Assembly (NCBI RefSeq): GCF_029869215.1
Contig: NZ_JARWPM010000290.1
Span: forward strand, 1 to 52,430
Length of the DNA: 52,430 bases
Origin: Nocardia carnea
Lineage (GTDB): Bacteria > Actinomycetota > Actinomycetes > Mycobacteriales > Mycobacteriaceae
Direction of reading: 5' to 3'
Shown here piece after piece: positions 9,210 to 17,637 of this stretch. The position numbers and the translations under genes are program-made. Each line of letters begins with the position of its first letter. Position 1 is the first letter of the stretch. Below the pieces are notes generated by a model. It did not search any database, was not told the origin of the DNA, and was given only the letters and a program-made list of their open reading frames with translations.

Positions 9210-10118
9210 ATGACGACATTGAAGTCGGGTGCCCGTCTTGCCGGCGTTGCCCTCTCCCACAGTCCACAGATGCTGGCCGACACCGAGCATTCGCAGGGCC
9301 TCCAGTTCCGTGCCGCGATCTCCGCCGCGGCACGCGCGACTCAGGCCTACGACCCCACCCTGGTCGTCTACTTCGGGCCCGATCACATGCGGGCGCTGGC
9401 CGGAATCGCGCCGGCTTTCACCACCGTCGAACAGGCGTCGGGCTACGGCGACTGGAACACCGCGAACAGTCGCTACGACATTCCCGCACAGCTGGTTCGG
9501 GATTACGTCCAGCACTCGACAGCCCGCGGCGTCGAGGTTGCATTCGCTCATGAGCTCAAGCTCGATCACGGTTTCAGCCAATCGACCACTGACCTGTTCG
9601 GACGGCTCGACGCGGTCCCGATGCTCCCCATCATCATCAACTGCATCGATCGCCCCTTGGCCGCCATGTCGCGGGTCATCGAACTCGGACGAATCACCCG
9701 TGAGTTCCTCGACACCGCCACCTCTGCGGACGACCGTGTGCTCGTGATCGGCTCGGGCGGACTCTCGCACTCACCACCCTCCCTCATTCCTGGAGCCGAC
9801 AAGCTCCCCGAAGCGGAACGCCAGGCGCTGATCACCAACAATATGGCCAAAGCTATCGATGCCATCCGGCCCGAGTGGGACAGACACATGTTGTCTCTCC
9901 TCGCCGACGGCGACCTCGACGCCATCTCCCGGCTGACGCACGACGACATCCAGGTAGCCGGCACGGGTGCACACGAAGTGCGGACCTGGGTCGCTGTCGC
10001 TGCCACTGTAGGCCAGCCGCTCGCCACGGTGGGATACGAAACGGTCCCCGAGTGGATCACCGGCATGGGTATAGCGGCGGATCAGGAACTGGCTGTCGAG
10101 GCGAGCGTGGTGGCATAG
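9210..10118 (+). CDS. Class III extradiol ring-cleavage dioxygenase (MhpB-like)
   Basis: 302-residue LigB-superfamily dioxygenase resembling 2,3-dihydroxyphenylpropionate 1,2-dioxygenase MhpB (314 residues in E. coli). It is expected to open a catechol ring next to its hydroxyls using Fe(II) and O2. Conserved stretches are LSHSPQM (His17), VVYFGPDHM (His59), the acid/base region LDHGFSQ (His120), IIINCIDRPL, VIGSGGLSHSPPS, and the C-terminal GTGAHEVRTWVA and VPEWITGMG. Start ATG follows AGGAG. Its TAG overlaps the GTG of the dehydrogenase gene by one base. With the flavin hydroxylase and C-C hydrolase it forms a phenol-to-dienoate sequence. The exact side chain is not known. Confidence 0.9.
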   Translation: MTTLKSGARLAGVALSHSPQMLADTEHSQGLQFRAAISAAARATQAYDPTLVVYFGPDHMRALAGIAPAFTTVEQASGYGDWNTANSRYDIPAQLVRDYVQHSTARGVEVAFAHELKLDHGFSQSTTDLFGRLDAVPMLPIIINCIDRPLAAMSRVIELGRITREFLDTATSADDRVLVIGSGGLSHSPPSLIPGADKLPEAERQALITNNMAKAIDAIRPEWDRHMLSLLADGDLDAISRLTHDDIQVAGTGAHEVRTWVAVAATVGQPLATVGYETVPEWITGMGIAADQELAVEASVVA

Positions 10119-11599
10119 TGACCGATACCTCCACGACCCGATTTCCCGCAACCAGCACCGACGTGACGAACGCCACGATCCGTGCGGCGGCGGCGGCAAT
10201 GTCAGTGTGGTCTGCGACGTCCCGGGAAGGACGATCGACTATTCTGCGTAGACTCGCCAGCGAACTCGCGGTGTCGTCAGATGACCTCGTCCCGATCACC
10301 GACGCCGAAACCGGTCTCGGTACAGGACGGTTGGTCGGTGAACTCGCTCGTACCGTGCACCAATTGCGTATGTTCGCTGACGTTGTCGATGAAGGCGCCT
10401 ATCTCGAGGTGACAATCGACCATGCCGATCCGACTGCACCAGTCCCCATTGTCGGCGACATCCGTCGATGGCTGGTTCCGATCGGTCCGGTCGCGGTGTA
10501 CTCCGCAAGCAACTTTCCCTTGGCCTTCTCCGTCCTCGGAGGCGACACCGCCGCCGCCCTCGCCGCCGGATGTACGGTGGTCGTCAAGGCGCACCAGGGC
10601 CACCCCCGGACATCCGAACTCGTGCACGAGATCGCGGCTCGCGTATTCCGGGAAGCCGGGATGCCCGAGGGTGTGCTCGGACTCGTTCACGGACGCGACG
10701 CCGGTCGCACACTGATCTGCCACCCCGAGATCTCGGCCGCAGGTTTCACCGGCTCGGTCAGCGGGGGACGAGCTCTGGCCGACCTCGCACATGACCGCCC
10801 CCATCCGATTCCCTTCTTCGGTGAACTCGGCAGTCAGAACACGCTCGTCATCTCACCCGGTGCCGCCGAAACGCGCGGCGCCGATATCGCCGAAGGGCTG
10901 GCGGCATCAGTACTTCTCGGCAACGGCCAGTTCTGCACCAAACCAGGACTGGTACTTCTGCCGAACTCCGCCTCGGGTCAGAGGATCCTCGAGCACCTCG
11001 CCGACAGCATCCGGACCGCATCCGTATCCCGACTACTCACCACCGCCATACAGGACGGCTTCATTTCCGGAAGTAGGGAACTGGAAGGCTCCACCGGTAT
11101 CAGGCTCGTTGCCCGCGGCAACAGTGACGCCGTCGACGGGCTCGCGCCCACGCTGTGGGAGTGCGCACCCGAGCACCTCGACGGAGTCGCCCTCGAAGAA
11201 TGTTTCGGACCGACAGCCGTTGTCGTCCAGTACGGAGACGAGGACGAACTTCTCGGGCTTGTACGAAAGGTCCCGCCCGCGCTGACGGCGAGCTTCCACA
11301 CCGAGACCAGTGAACAGTCGCTGTCGAAGGTGCTTCTCGGGACGCTGACGCCGAAAGCCGGTCGAGTAGTTGCGAACCAGTACCCCACGGGCGTCGCCGT
11401 CACCTGGAGCATGCACCATGGTGGTCCTTCCCCGTCGACCACCGACTCCCAGCACACCTCCGTGGGCGCCACGGCGATCCGTCGGTTCCTGCGTCCCGTT
11501 GCGTTCCAGAATGTCGACCCTGCCCTACTGCCGGACGAGTTGCAGGATACGACCGAACTCGCGGTCCCACGCCGGGTCGACGGAGTACTGATTTCCTGA
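10118..11599 (+). CDS. Aldehyde dehydrogenase (2-oxoglutarate-semialdehyde dehydrogenase-like)
   Basis: 493-residue NAD(P)-dependent aldehyde dehydrogenase. The conserved Asn132 lies in SASNFPLAFSVLGGD and Lys157 in VVVKAHQGHP; the cofactor-loop motif is GFTGSVSGGR. The general base Glu236 is in FFGELGSQN and the nucleophile Cys273 in NGQFCTKPG. The sequence around these motifs matches the alpha-ketoglutaric-semialdehyde branch rather than betaine or benzaldehyde dehydrogenases. Start GTG at 10118 overlaps the dioxygenase stop by one base; a longer open frame upstream lies inside the dioxygenase gene and is not used. In this operon it could oxidise the aldehyde made by the ThDP decarboxylase or one formed late in the ring-fission route; both are inference. 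Confidence 0.88.
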   Translation: MTDTSTTRFPATSTDVTNATIRAAAAAMSVWSATSREGRSTILRRLASELAVSSDDLVPITDAETGLGTGRLVGELARTVHQLRMFADVVDEGAYLEVTIDHADPTAPVPIVGDIRRWLVPIGPVAVYSASNFPLAFSVLGGDTAAALAAGCTVVVKAHQGHPRTSELVHEIAARVFREAGMPEGVLGLVHGRDAGRTLICHPEISAAGFTGSVSGGRALADLAHDRPHPIPFFGELGSQNTLVISPGAAETRGADIAEGLAASVLLGNGQFCTKPGLVLLPNSASGQRILEHLADSIRTASVSRLLTTAIQDGFISGSRELEGSTGIRLVARGNSDAVDGLAPTLWECAPEHLDGVALEECFGPTAVVVQYGDEDELLGLVRKVPPALTASFHTETSEQSLSKVLLGTLTPKAGRVVANQYPTGVAVTWSMHHGGPSPSTTDSQHTSVGATAIRRFLRPVAFQNVDPALLPDELQDTTELAVPRRVDGVLIS

Positions 11600-11619
11600 C
11601 CCGAGCATCTCCGACGCTC

Positions 11620-11646
11620 AGCATCACCGAGGTTACCGGCGATGCT
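11620..11646 (+). terminator. Hairpin after the aldehyde dehydrogenase gene
   Basis: AGCATCACCG (11620-11629) pairs with CGGCGATGCT (11637-11646) with one mismatch around a 7-base loop. It lies 21 bases after the dehydrogenase stop and before the transporter start at 11733, so it may end or attenuate the catabolic operon transcript. No U tract follows. Confidence 0.45.
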
Positions 11647-11732
11647 CACTATCGGCCTCGTTGCGCGCCGGGCACCACCTTTATCACTGCACCGCGGAAT
11701 CGATACGATCCGCGCTTCGAAACGGGAACGAC

Positions 11733-13154
11733 ATGACAGAATCCGTAATACCGTCAATTCCGATGACTCGTAAGGCCACGTCGCCGCTGCGGGTGGCGAT
11801 GGCGAGTTTTATCGGTACGACGGTCGAGTATTACGACTTCTTCATCTACGGCACCGCTGCAGCGCTGGTATTCCCGAAGCTATTCTTCCCGGACGTAGCC
11901 TCCGCGATGGGGGTCCTGCTCTCGTTTGCGACGTTCGGCGTCGGATTCTTGGCACGACCGCTCGGCGGGGTCGTGTTCGGGCATTTCGGTGACCGGCTCG
12001 GCCGGAAGAAGATGTTGGTGATTTCCCTGGTCGGCATGGGCGCGGCGACCATGCTGATGGGAATGTTGCCCGACTACGCGCAGATTGGGATCGCCGCCCC
12101 CATCCTGCTGACGATGCTCCGCTTGGTGCAAGGCTTCGCTGTCGGCGGGGAATGGGGCGGCGCCACGTTGATGGCCGTCGAGCATGCCCCGCAGGCCAAG
12201 AAGGGATTCTTCGGATCGTTCCCCCAGATGGGTGCTCCCGCAGGCACAAGCATCGCAACCCTGGCGTTCCTAGCGGTCTCCCAACTTCCGGACGAACAGT
12301 TCCTTTCCTGGGGTTGGCGGCTGCCTTTCCTGTTCAGCGCCGTTCTGATCATCATTGGTCTGGCCATCAGGCTCTCCCTCGACGAGAGCCCCGAATTCAC
12401 TGCCGTTCGCAAACGTGATGCTGTTGTACGCGTGCCCTTTCTCGCCGCAATCAGCAGGCATTGGCGCGAGATACTTCTGGTCGCAGGAACCTATCTGAGC
12501 CAGGGTGTATTCGCCTATATCTGCAGTGCCTTTTTGATCTCGTACGGGACGACGGTGGCGGGGATCAGCCGGACGGCCGCCCTCTCCGGGGTATTCGTGG
12601 CCGGCGTCGTGGCCGTGATTTTGTACCCGATATTCGGCGCTCTCTCCGATACGTTCGGCCGTAAGACGATGTATCTGCTCGGGGCACTAGCGATGACAGT
12701 GGTGATTGCGCCCGCCTTCGCTCTGATCAACACAGGGAAGCCGTGGCTGTTCATGGCCGCTCTCGTGTTGGTCTTCGGGATCGCGATGGCACCGGCGGCC
12801 GGCGTCACCGGATCACTGTTCACGATGGTCTTCGACGCGGACGTGCGCTACAGCGGCGTGTCGGTCGGCTACACCCTGTCCCAGATGGCTGGCTCAGCCT
12901 TCGCCCCGACGATTGCAGCCGCACTGTACGCCTCGACCAAGTCCAGCGACTCGATCGTCGTCTATCTGCTGATCGTCTCAGCGATCTCCGTGACTTCGGT
13001 GATTCTGCTCCCCGGAGGCTGGGGAAGGAAAGGCGCCGCGCAACAGCGTATGAAGGACCGCGCCGCCAGTCCAGCCCCATCATCGGCCTCCCCGGCTGCC
13101 GTTGAACGCACCGAGACTTGGACTACCGAACGCAACGGAGCCGGGCCATATTGA
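11733..13154 (+). CDS. MFS transporter, metabolite:H+ symporter (MHS) family
   Basis: 473-residue membrane protein with about 12 predicted transmembrane stretches. The MHS hallmarks are present: ASFIGTTVEYYDFFIYGTAAAL in helix 1, the loop motif GHFGDRLGRKKML between helices 2 and 3, and LVQGFAVGGEWGGATLM. Members import small carboxylic acids such as shikimate, ketoglutarate or aromatic acids by proton symport. ATG 11733 was chosen because it starts a typical short cytoplasmic N-terminus. It sits downstream of the ring-cleavage genes, so it is likely the uptake system for the aromatic acid they degrade. A broken paralogue lies at 3341-3789. The tail after residue ~440 is hydrophilic. Confidence 0.9.
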   Translation: MTESVIPSIPMTRKATSPLRVAMASFIGTTVEYYDFFIYGTAAALVFPKLFFPDVASAMGVLLSFATFGVGFLARPLGGVVFGHFGDRLGRKKMLVISLVGMGAATMLMGMLPDYAQIGIAAPILLTMLRLVQGFAVGGEWGGATLMAVEHAPQAKKGFFGSFPQMGAPAGTSIATLAFLAVSQLPDEQFLSWGWRLPFLFSAVLIIIGLAIRLSLDESPEFTAVRKRDAVVRVPFLAAISRHWREILLVAGTYLSQGVFAYICSAFLISYGTTVAGISRTAALSGVFVAGVVAVILYPIFGALSDTFGRKTMYLLGALAMTVVIAPAFALINTGKPWLFMAALVLVFGIAMAPAAGVTGSLFTMVFDADVRYSGVSVGYTLSQMAGSAFAPTIAAALYASTKSSDSIVVYLLIVSAISVTSVILLPGGWGRKGAAQQRMKDRAASPAPSSASPAAVERTETWTTERNGAGPY

Positions 13155-13543
13155 GGGCCAACCAGATCGGCTTGTCAACCCTCTCGAAATCAGTTCACTT
13201 GATGGTTGTTCAGTCTGCCTGGCTGTCGCTCCGCATGGAGGGCATAGTGTCGATTTCGATGTTGCGGAGCCGATAACGGTTGCCCTTCAAGGTCGCTGAA
13301 GGCGTCTCCCCAGCGGGAGAACGCAAGAGGCGCGGTTGGCTGATAAGCAACGGTTATCGCCCGCCCGCCAATGACTATTGGACCGAGGTGAGGTCCACAT
13401 CACAAAATGGCAGTCGCGCTGCTTTCCGAATCCGGTTTCACAGGACCGCAGCTCGCTTGTGCGGCCGTCCGCGCTCGCCGCTACTACGCGCAACGCAACC
13501 AGTCGTCATCGTGGCCAGTCCCCGATAACGCGACCACCCGGTT
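13155..13543. other. Intergenic stretch with no recognisable gene
   Basis: Between the transporter stop and the IS3 end I see no open frame with family similarity, and nothing resembling the missing N-terminal half of the CYP153 gene that lies on the far side of the IS. This implies that the insertion was accompanied by a deletion or rearrangement rather than a simple insertion into the P450 gene. Confidence 0.45.
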
Positions 13544-13570
13544 TCAGAGTCGGTGTCGTTCGGTCGGTGT

Positions 13571-14407
13571 TCAGTTGATGTCGCAGCCCACGGGGTGGTG
13601 GGTGTGGGTGCAGGCCGCAGCGTACTCGGCCGGGGTGCGGTAGCCCAGCGCCGAATGCCGGTGCCGGTGGTTGTGCTCGTGCTTGAAATCCGCGATCACC
13701 ACCCTCGCTTCGAGCAGGCTGGTCCAGTGGTTGCGGTTGAGGCATTCCACGCGCAGGCGCCGGTTGAACGATTCCACGTACCCGTTGTTCCAGGGGGTAC
13801 CCGGCGGAATATACGAGATCCCGACCCGGTCTCGGCAAAATGTTTGCAGTGCTGCCGAAATCATTTCCGGCCCGTTGTCCAGGCGCAGCACCTTCGGCGC
13901 CCCGTGGACGGCGAAGACCCGCTCGAGTTCGGCGACCAGATGCTCGCCGGTGATCGACCGCTCGACCAGGTGCAGTAGGGATTCGCGGGTGTGCTCGTCG
14001 ATCATCGACGCGATCTTCACCACCCGCCCGTCGACGGTAGAGTCGAACTGGAAATCCAGCGCCCACACCACGTTCGGCGCATCCGCATCCACCGCCGGCA
14101 CCGACGAGGTGCCGGCCCGTTTACGCGGGTGATGCGCCCGCACCTGCAAACCTTCTTCCCGCCAGAGCCGGTGGACTTTCTTGATGTTCATCCGGTGGCC
14201 TTCGTCGAACCGCAGCACTGCCCAGGCCCGGCGGAACCCATGACACGGGTTCTTGGCCGCATAATTCCGCAGCCACGCCCGCGTCCCGGCGTCGGGGTCT
14301 GCCGGTGTTTGCGTGGCAGGGCACCGGCGGTATGTCGACCGAGCGAGCCCAACGACCTTGCACGCGAACCGTTGCGACATGCCCATGACCTCGCTGAGCA
14401 TGTCCAC
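13571..14407 (-). CDS. IS3-family transposase OrfB (DDE catalytic part)
   Basis: 278-residue integrase-core transposase. An HTH_21-like N-terminus (SQRFACKVVGLARSTYRR; CHGFRRAWAVLRFDEGHRMNIKKVHRLWREEGL) is followed by the rve domain. Its catalytic acids lie in VVWALDFQFDS (first D), RLDNGPEMISAALQTF (second D) and PWNNGYVESFNRRLRVECLN (E), and it ends with HSALGYRTPAEYAAAC. In IS3 elements OrfB is normally made as an OrfAB fusion by -1 ribosomal frameshifting; the two frames are arranged for that here. A remnant of a closely related copy, in the same orientation, is at 27506-27780. Confidence 0.93.
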   Translation of the reverse strand: MDMLSEVMGMSQRFACKVVGLARSTYRRCPATQTPADPDAGTRAWLRNYAAKNPCHGFRRAWAVLRFDEGHRMNIKKVHRLWREEGLQVRAHHPRKRAGTSSVPAVDADAPNVVWALDFQFDSTVDGRVVKIASMIDEHTRESLLHLVERSITGEHLVAELERVFAVHGAPKVLRLDNGPEMISAALQTFCRDRVGISYIPPGTPWNNGYVESFNRRLRVECLNRNHWTSLLEARVVIADFKHEHNHRHRHSALGYRTPAEYAAACTHTHHPVGCDIN

Positions 14408-14430
14408 GGCGCGGCGCTTGGCCGCTGGGC

Positions 14431-14721
14431 CTAGAATTTTCCCTTCGAAATCTCGCGCAGCGCGTCTTTCTCCAGTTCCGCGTCGGCGAGTAGCCGCTTC
14501 AATCGGGCGTTCTGTTCCCGCAGTTCCTTGAGTTCTTTGGCGGCGTCGGTGTCCATGCCGCCGTACTGGCGACGCCAGTTATAGAGTGTCGCCGCCGAGA
14601 CTCCCAGGTCAGCGGCGATTTGCTCGCCGGTCAAGCCTTCCGCGGCCAGTTCATCGGCGCGCCGCAGCTTGCGCACGATGTCCTCCGCGGAATGCCGTTT
14701 CCGTCCAGCCATGGTTCCCAT
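14431..14721 (-). CDS. IS3-family transposase OrfA (DNA-binding part)
   Basis: 96-residue protein with a helix-turn-helix (HSAEDIVRKLRRADELAAEG, GEQIAADLGVSAATLYNWRRQYGG) and a C-terminal leucine-zipper-like coiled coil (AKELKELREQNARLKRLLADAELEKDAL) used for multimerisation. It binds the element's terminal repeats. The ATG at 14721 is the longest start; an ATG three codons later (MAGRKRHS) is also possible. It precedes OrfB by a short gap consistent with programmed frameshifting near its 3' end. Confidence 0.92.
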   Translation of the reverse strand: MGTMAGRKRHSAEDIVRKLRRADELAAEGLTGEQIAADLGVSAATLYNWRRQYGGMDTDAAKELKELREQNARLKRLLADAELEKDALREISKGKF

Positions 14722-14761
14722 AGTCCCTTCTAACCCCTGATCAGGGCCAACGAGACTCTAA

Positions 14762-15384
14762 TTCCGGCTGGTCGCATCCATGGGGGACGGGTCATGATCA
14801 CCATGTTGCAGGGTAACGAGAACACCAAAAATCTGATCGACCGCCCGATGGAGTTCTTGGGCAACCTCTTGTTGCTGATCGTCGGTGGCAACGACACGAC
14901 CCGGAACTCGATGAGCGGCGGTGTGCTTGCACTCAACCGCTTCCCTGACCAGTTCGATAAGGTGAAGGCGAACCCGGGCTTGATCCCCAATATGGTCTCG
15001 GAGATCATCCGGTGGCAAACTCCGCTGGCCTACATGCGCCGGATCGCCAAGGCAGACACAATTCTGAACGGCCAGTTCATCCGCAAGGGCGACAAAGTGG
15101 TGATGTGGTATGCCTCGGGCAATCGCGACGAGCGCGTGTTCGAACGACCGGACGAGTTCATAATCGACCGGTCCAACGCCCGCAACCATATCGCTTTCGG
15201 CTTCGGCGTCCACCGCTGCATGGGCAACCGGCTGGCCGAGCTGCAGCTTCGGATCCTCTGGGAGGAGCTGCTTCCTCGCTTCGAGAATATCGAGGTCGTG
15301 GGGGAGCCCGAGTACGTGCAGTCCAACTTCGTGCGGGGCATCAGCAAGATGATGGTCCGCCTCACTCCGAAGGCAGACGTATGA
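14762..15384 (+). pseudogene. CYP153-type alkane hydroxylase, N-terminal half missing
   Basis: About 200 codons of the C-terminal half of a class I cytochrome P450 closely resembling CYP153 terminal alkane hydroxylases. Seen are the I-helix oxygen-binding motif LLLIVGGNDTTRNSMSGGVLALN, the ExxR helix (VSEIIRWQTPLAYMRR), VVMWYASGNRDERVF, and the heme-cysteine loop FGFGVHRCMGNRLAELQ. The substrate-recognition N-terminal half is absent because the IS3 element ends immediately upstream, so no functional enzyme can be made. The stop overlaps the reductase start (ATGA), the usual tight coupling of a P450 with its electron-transfer partner. Relics of this operon suggest an ancestor able to oxidise medium-chain alkanes. 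Confidence 0.9.
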
Positions 15385-16281
15385 GTGTACAGCGAGCTCT
15401 CATCGTCGGGGCCGGCCATGGTGGAGTCCAACTCGCGGCCAGTCTGCGCCAGGATGGGTGGACGGGCGAGGTCGTCCTCATCGGTGAGGAGCCGACTCTA
15501 CCCTATCAACGCCCTCCGCTGTCGAAAGCCTATCTGGCCGGGAAGAGCACAATTGACGAGCTCGCGATCCGCAGCGCGGAATTCTATCGCAAGCAGGGAA
15601 TCAAACTCGTGGATGCGACAGTAGAGGCGATCGATCGATCGGCTGGTCGCCTCGCACTGAGCACTGGCGACGCATTGCCCTATGACAAGCTCGCGCTGTG
15701 CACTGGTGCCCGCCCTCGTCGGCTCGCCACCTCGGGCGCCGATCTGGCAGGGGTCTACTACCTACGCACCGCCGCCGATGTCGAGATGATCCGAGCCGCT
15801 GCCCGCCCCGGGCGGCGGGCCGTGATCGTCGGCGGCGGCTACATCGGACTGGAGACGGCCGCCTCCCTGCGAGCGTTGGGACCCCGATATCGTCGCGGCT
15901 GGGGACTGCGCCAGTCACCGGATGGCCCGTTATGGCCGCCGTATACGCCTGGAGTCGGTGCCGAGCGCCAGCGAGCAGGCCAAGGTCGCAGCCGCGACCA
16001 TCAACGGGAAGTCCAGGAAGATAGCGGCGCTTCCGTGGTTCTGGTCGGATCAATACGATCTCAAGCTCCAGATCGCCGGCCTCAACACCGGATACGACGA
16101 AGTCGTCCTCAGCGGGGACCCATCCGGGGACCGCGACTTCACCTGCTTTTACCTCCGCGCCGGCGAGCTCGTTGCCGCCGACTGTATCAACCGCCCCCGC
16201 GACTTCGTATTCAGTAAGCGGGCAATCACGCAGCAACTCCACATCAACCGGGACGAACTGTTGCTCGCCGGCTCGGCCTGA
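15381..16281 (+). pseudogene. Ferredoxin--NAD(P) reductase with internal deletion (P450 partner)
   Basis: The reading frame starts well, with MSVQRALIVGAGHGGVQLAASLR (FAD Rossmann) and TLPYQRPPLSKAYLAG, then reaches the NADH Rossmann motif VIVGGGYIGLETAASLRALG. At about 15890 it jumps into another frame that reads DPDIVAAGDCASH, the second FAD motif, and continues YGRRIRLESVPSASEQAKVAAATI to the normal C-terminus at 16281. Roughly 100 residues between the NADH motif and the GD motif are missing and the frame changes, so the product cannot be functional. This is the class I reductase normally co-transcribed with CYP153. The matching [2Fe-2S] ferredoxin gene is not found nearby, so the alkane-hydroxylase operon is dead. 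Confidence 0.85.
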
Positions 16282-16484
16282 GGCCACGGTCTGTTGGGTG
16301 ATGGCTACGCGGCAGTGCGTGGGGCGTAGGCCGGCTCAGCGGTGGCTGACCCGCTCTTGCTTCGATGCACCGGTTTTGCCCAACCCCAGCCGATTGCGCG
16401 ACGTTCAGTGCATAGCAGCCCGTCTCGTGTTCGGCCGATGGTTGCAGCCCCAGCAGTGCACGATTCGGGACTTAACCAGCCGAC
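16282..16484. other. Spacer without recognisable gene
   Basis: This stretch between the reductase relic and the IS3 relic shows no open frame with family similarity on either strand and no clear repeat. Confidence 0.4.
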
Positions 16485-17044
16485 TCAGTCCTCGCTGAGG
16501 AGCTCGACGTCGTCGAGCCGGGTGAGCGGATCGGCGCCGAAACAGGAATCGCTGGGGATCGCGTCGGTTGTGTGGAACCGCATCGTGGTTGCTGCCTACG
16601 CGTTGGCGTAGGCGTCACCGACCGACCCGACCGACCCGATCGACCGTCGGAGATCCGAGACCGCCAGTGCTTCCACGAGTTTTACTGCGGTGTATCGAGA
16701 CCTCACATCGGAATGATGTATCGCTCCACCGACCGGAAGACCTTCGCGAGCCCGCAGAGCGACCGCGGGCCGGATCGCCTTCTCCGCAAACGTGGCGTCT
16801 TCGCTGGTCGAGCATTCCGAGCCGAGGACGCAGCCGGCGTAGGCATCGACGACGAACGCGGTAGACGAACATCGGTGATCAGGCGGATGTAGGTGAATCG
16901 GCCATGAGCCGCGTGTTCTGCGCCAGAACCCGAAACTGCCGGTCCGCCAGGTCGGTCGCTCTCGACGCGGCCTGGTTCGGTTTGGTCATGCCGACCTTCT
17001 TGCCGCGCACGATCAGCCACTGCTATCGCGGCCGCTAGTCGCAC
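16485..17044 (-). pseudogene. IS3 transposase OrfB remnant, multiple frameshifts
   Basis: Reading the minus strand across frames gives TKPNQAASRATDLADRQFRV, then AFVVDAYAGCVLGSECSTS, AIHHSDVRSRYTAV (the second catalytic Asp), LRRSIGSVGSVGDAYANA, a stop, then DPLTRLDDVELLSED. These match in order the rve integrase core of IS3 transposases (AFVIDAYAGRIVGW, AIHHSDAGSQYTAV, SIGSVGDAYDNA, GPLTRLDDVELLTADW). At least two frame changes, a small in-frame duplication (GSVGSV) and a stop destroy it. A short ATG-initiated frame at 16485-16583 is only the tail of this relic, not a separate small gene. Confidence 0.78.
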
Positions 17045-17049
17045 GAAGA

Positions 17050-17300
17050 AAGATGTTGCCGCTTCGCGGATTCCGATCGTTCCTCGGATTCCCTATTCGT
17101 GCGGTGCAGCTGGCAAATCTCCCTCGCTGCCTCCGTCGACACGCCTTCGGCGCCGCCGGTGTCGACCGCGGCGCGGCGCACCCAATTGCGCAGGGCTTAC
17201 GGGTCGCTCCGAGCCTCGCAGAGACCGCTTTCATTCCGCCGAAATGCGTGGGCACCACACCCGGGCGGTTCATCTGCCGGAGCTGCCTGGTCGCGATCAT
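17050..17300 (-). pseudogene. IS3 transposase OrfA remnant
   Basis: One minus-strand frame reads KAVSARLGATRKPCA; a shifted frame then gives ALRNWVRRAAVDTGGAEGVSTEAARE, which matches the helix-turn-helix and following region of IS3 OrfA proteins. Frame breaks separate the helix-turn-helix from the coiled-coil tail. It lies directly before the OrfB relic, so both come from one element. Confidence 0.6.
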
Positions 17301-17330
17301 TCCCGTCGATCAGGGCTTATGGGTGGACTG

Positions 17331-17608
17331 GCAATGCCGAAGCAGGCAGTGCGAAACGGCGCCACCCAGCGACGGAAGCGGAGCAAAGTGCAGCCGGAGT
17401 AGTGACCGAGGGAGTATCTTCGGTGGCCGATGCCTGCCAACCGCCCCTGCACCACAACCGCACTTTCCTCGGCCGTAGATGGGCGAGACTGCTCATGTGG
17501 ATGGTGTCGTCGCACGTCGCGGTTGCTATCGGCCGACTTTCGCCGGGGCGATATCGCTCGGTTGCCAGAGGGTCGCTCGCGCGTCCCGGGATCGATCGAA
17601 ATCCTCTA
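17331..17608. other. Intergenic region before the mce promoter
   Basis: No gene is recognisable. Open frames are present on both strands but show no family similarity. The stretch separates the IS relic from the mce promoter at 17609. Confidence 0.4.
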
Positions 17609-17637
17609 TTGACACTGCGTGAGCAGCACCACATACT
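17609..17637 (+). promoter_or_regulatory. Sigma-70-type promoter of the mce operon
   Basis: TTGACA (17609-17614) is followed after exactly 17 bases by CATACT (17632-17637), a good housekeeping-type -35/-10 pair on the plus strand. The transcript would start near 17644, inside the operator-like element that follows, and run through the leader ORF into yrbEA. Confidence 0.6.

Larger units (their letters stand above)
13544..14761 (-). mobile_element. IS3-family insertion sequence
   Basis: About 1.2-kb element with two consecutive minus-strand reading frames (OrfA and OrfB). Short terminal repeats fit: TCAGAGTC at 13544-13551 and, on the other strand, TTAGAGTC from 14761. No target duplication is evident at these boundaries, so the ends are approximate. 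The right end abuts the truncated CYP153 gene directly. Both frames look intact, so this copy may still be active. Confidence 0.75.
16485..17330 (-). mobile_element. Degenerate IS3-family element
   Basis: OrfA and OrfB relics, both on the minus strand, are recognisable only by joining frames. OrfA debris lies at about 17050-17300 (NWVRRA-like segment and a Glu/Arg-rich coiled coil), OrfB at 16485-17044. Terminal repeats were not found. It is unrelated in detail to the intact IS3 at 13544 and looks much older. Confidence 0.65.

Noticed and set aside
9875..10117. 81-codon upstream extension of the aldehyde dehydrogenase
   Set aside because: It lies within the dioxygenase coding sequence, is Arg-rich and unlike the family; the GTG at 10118 gives a normal N-terminus.
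16485..16583. Short ATG-started minus-strand frame that looks like a small acidic peptide or RiPP precursor (begins MRFHTTDAIPSD)
   Set aside because: Its sequence continues the decayed IS3 OrfB; GPLTRLDDVELL is the usual transposase C-terminal motif, so it is a relic and not a separate gene.
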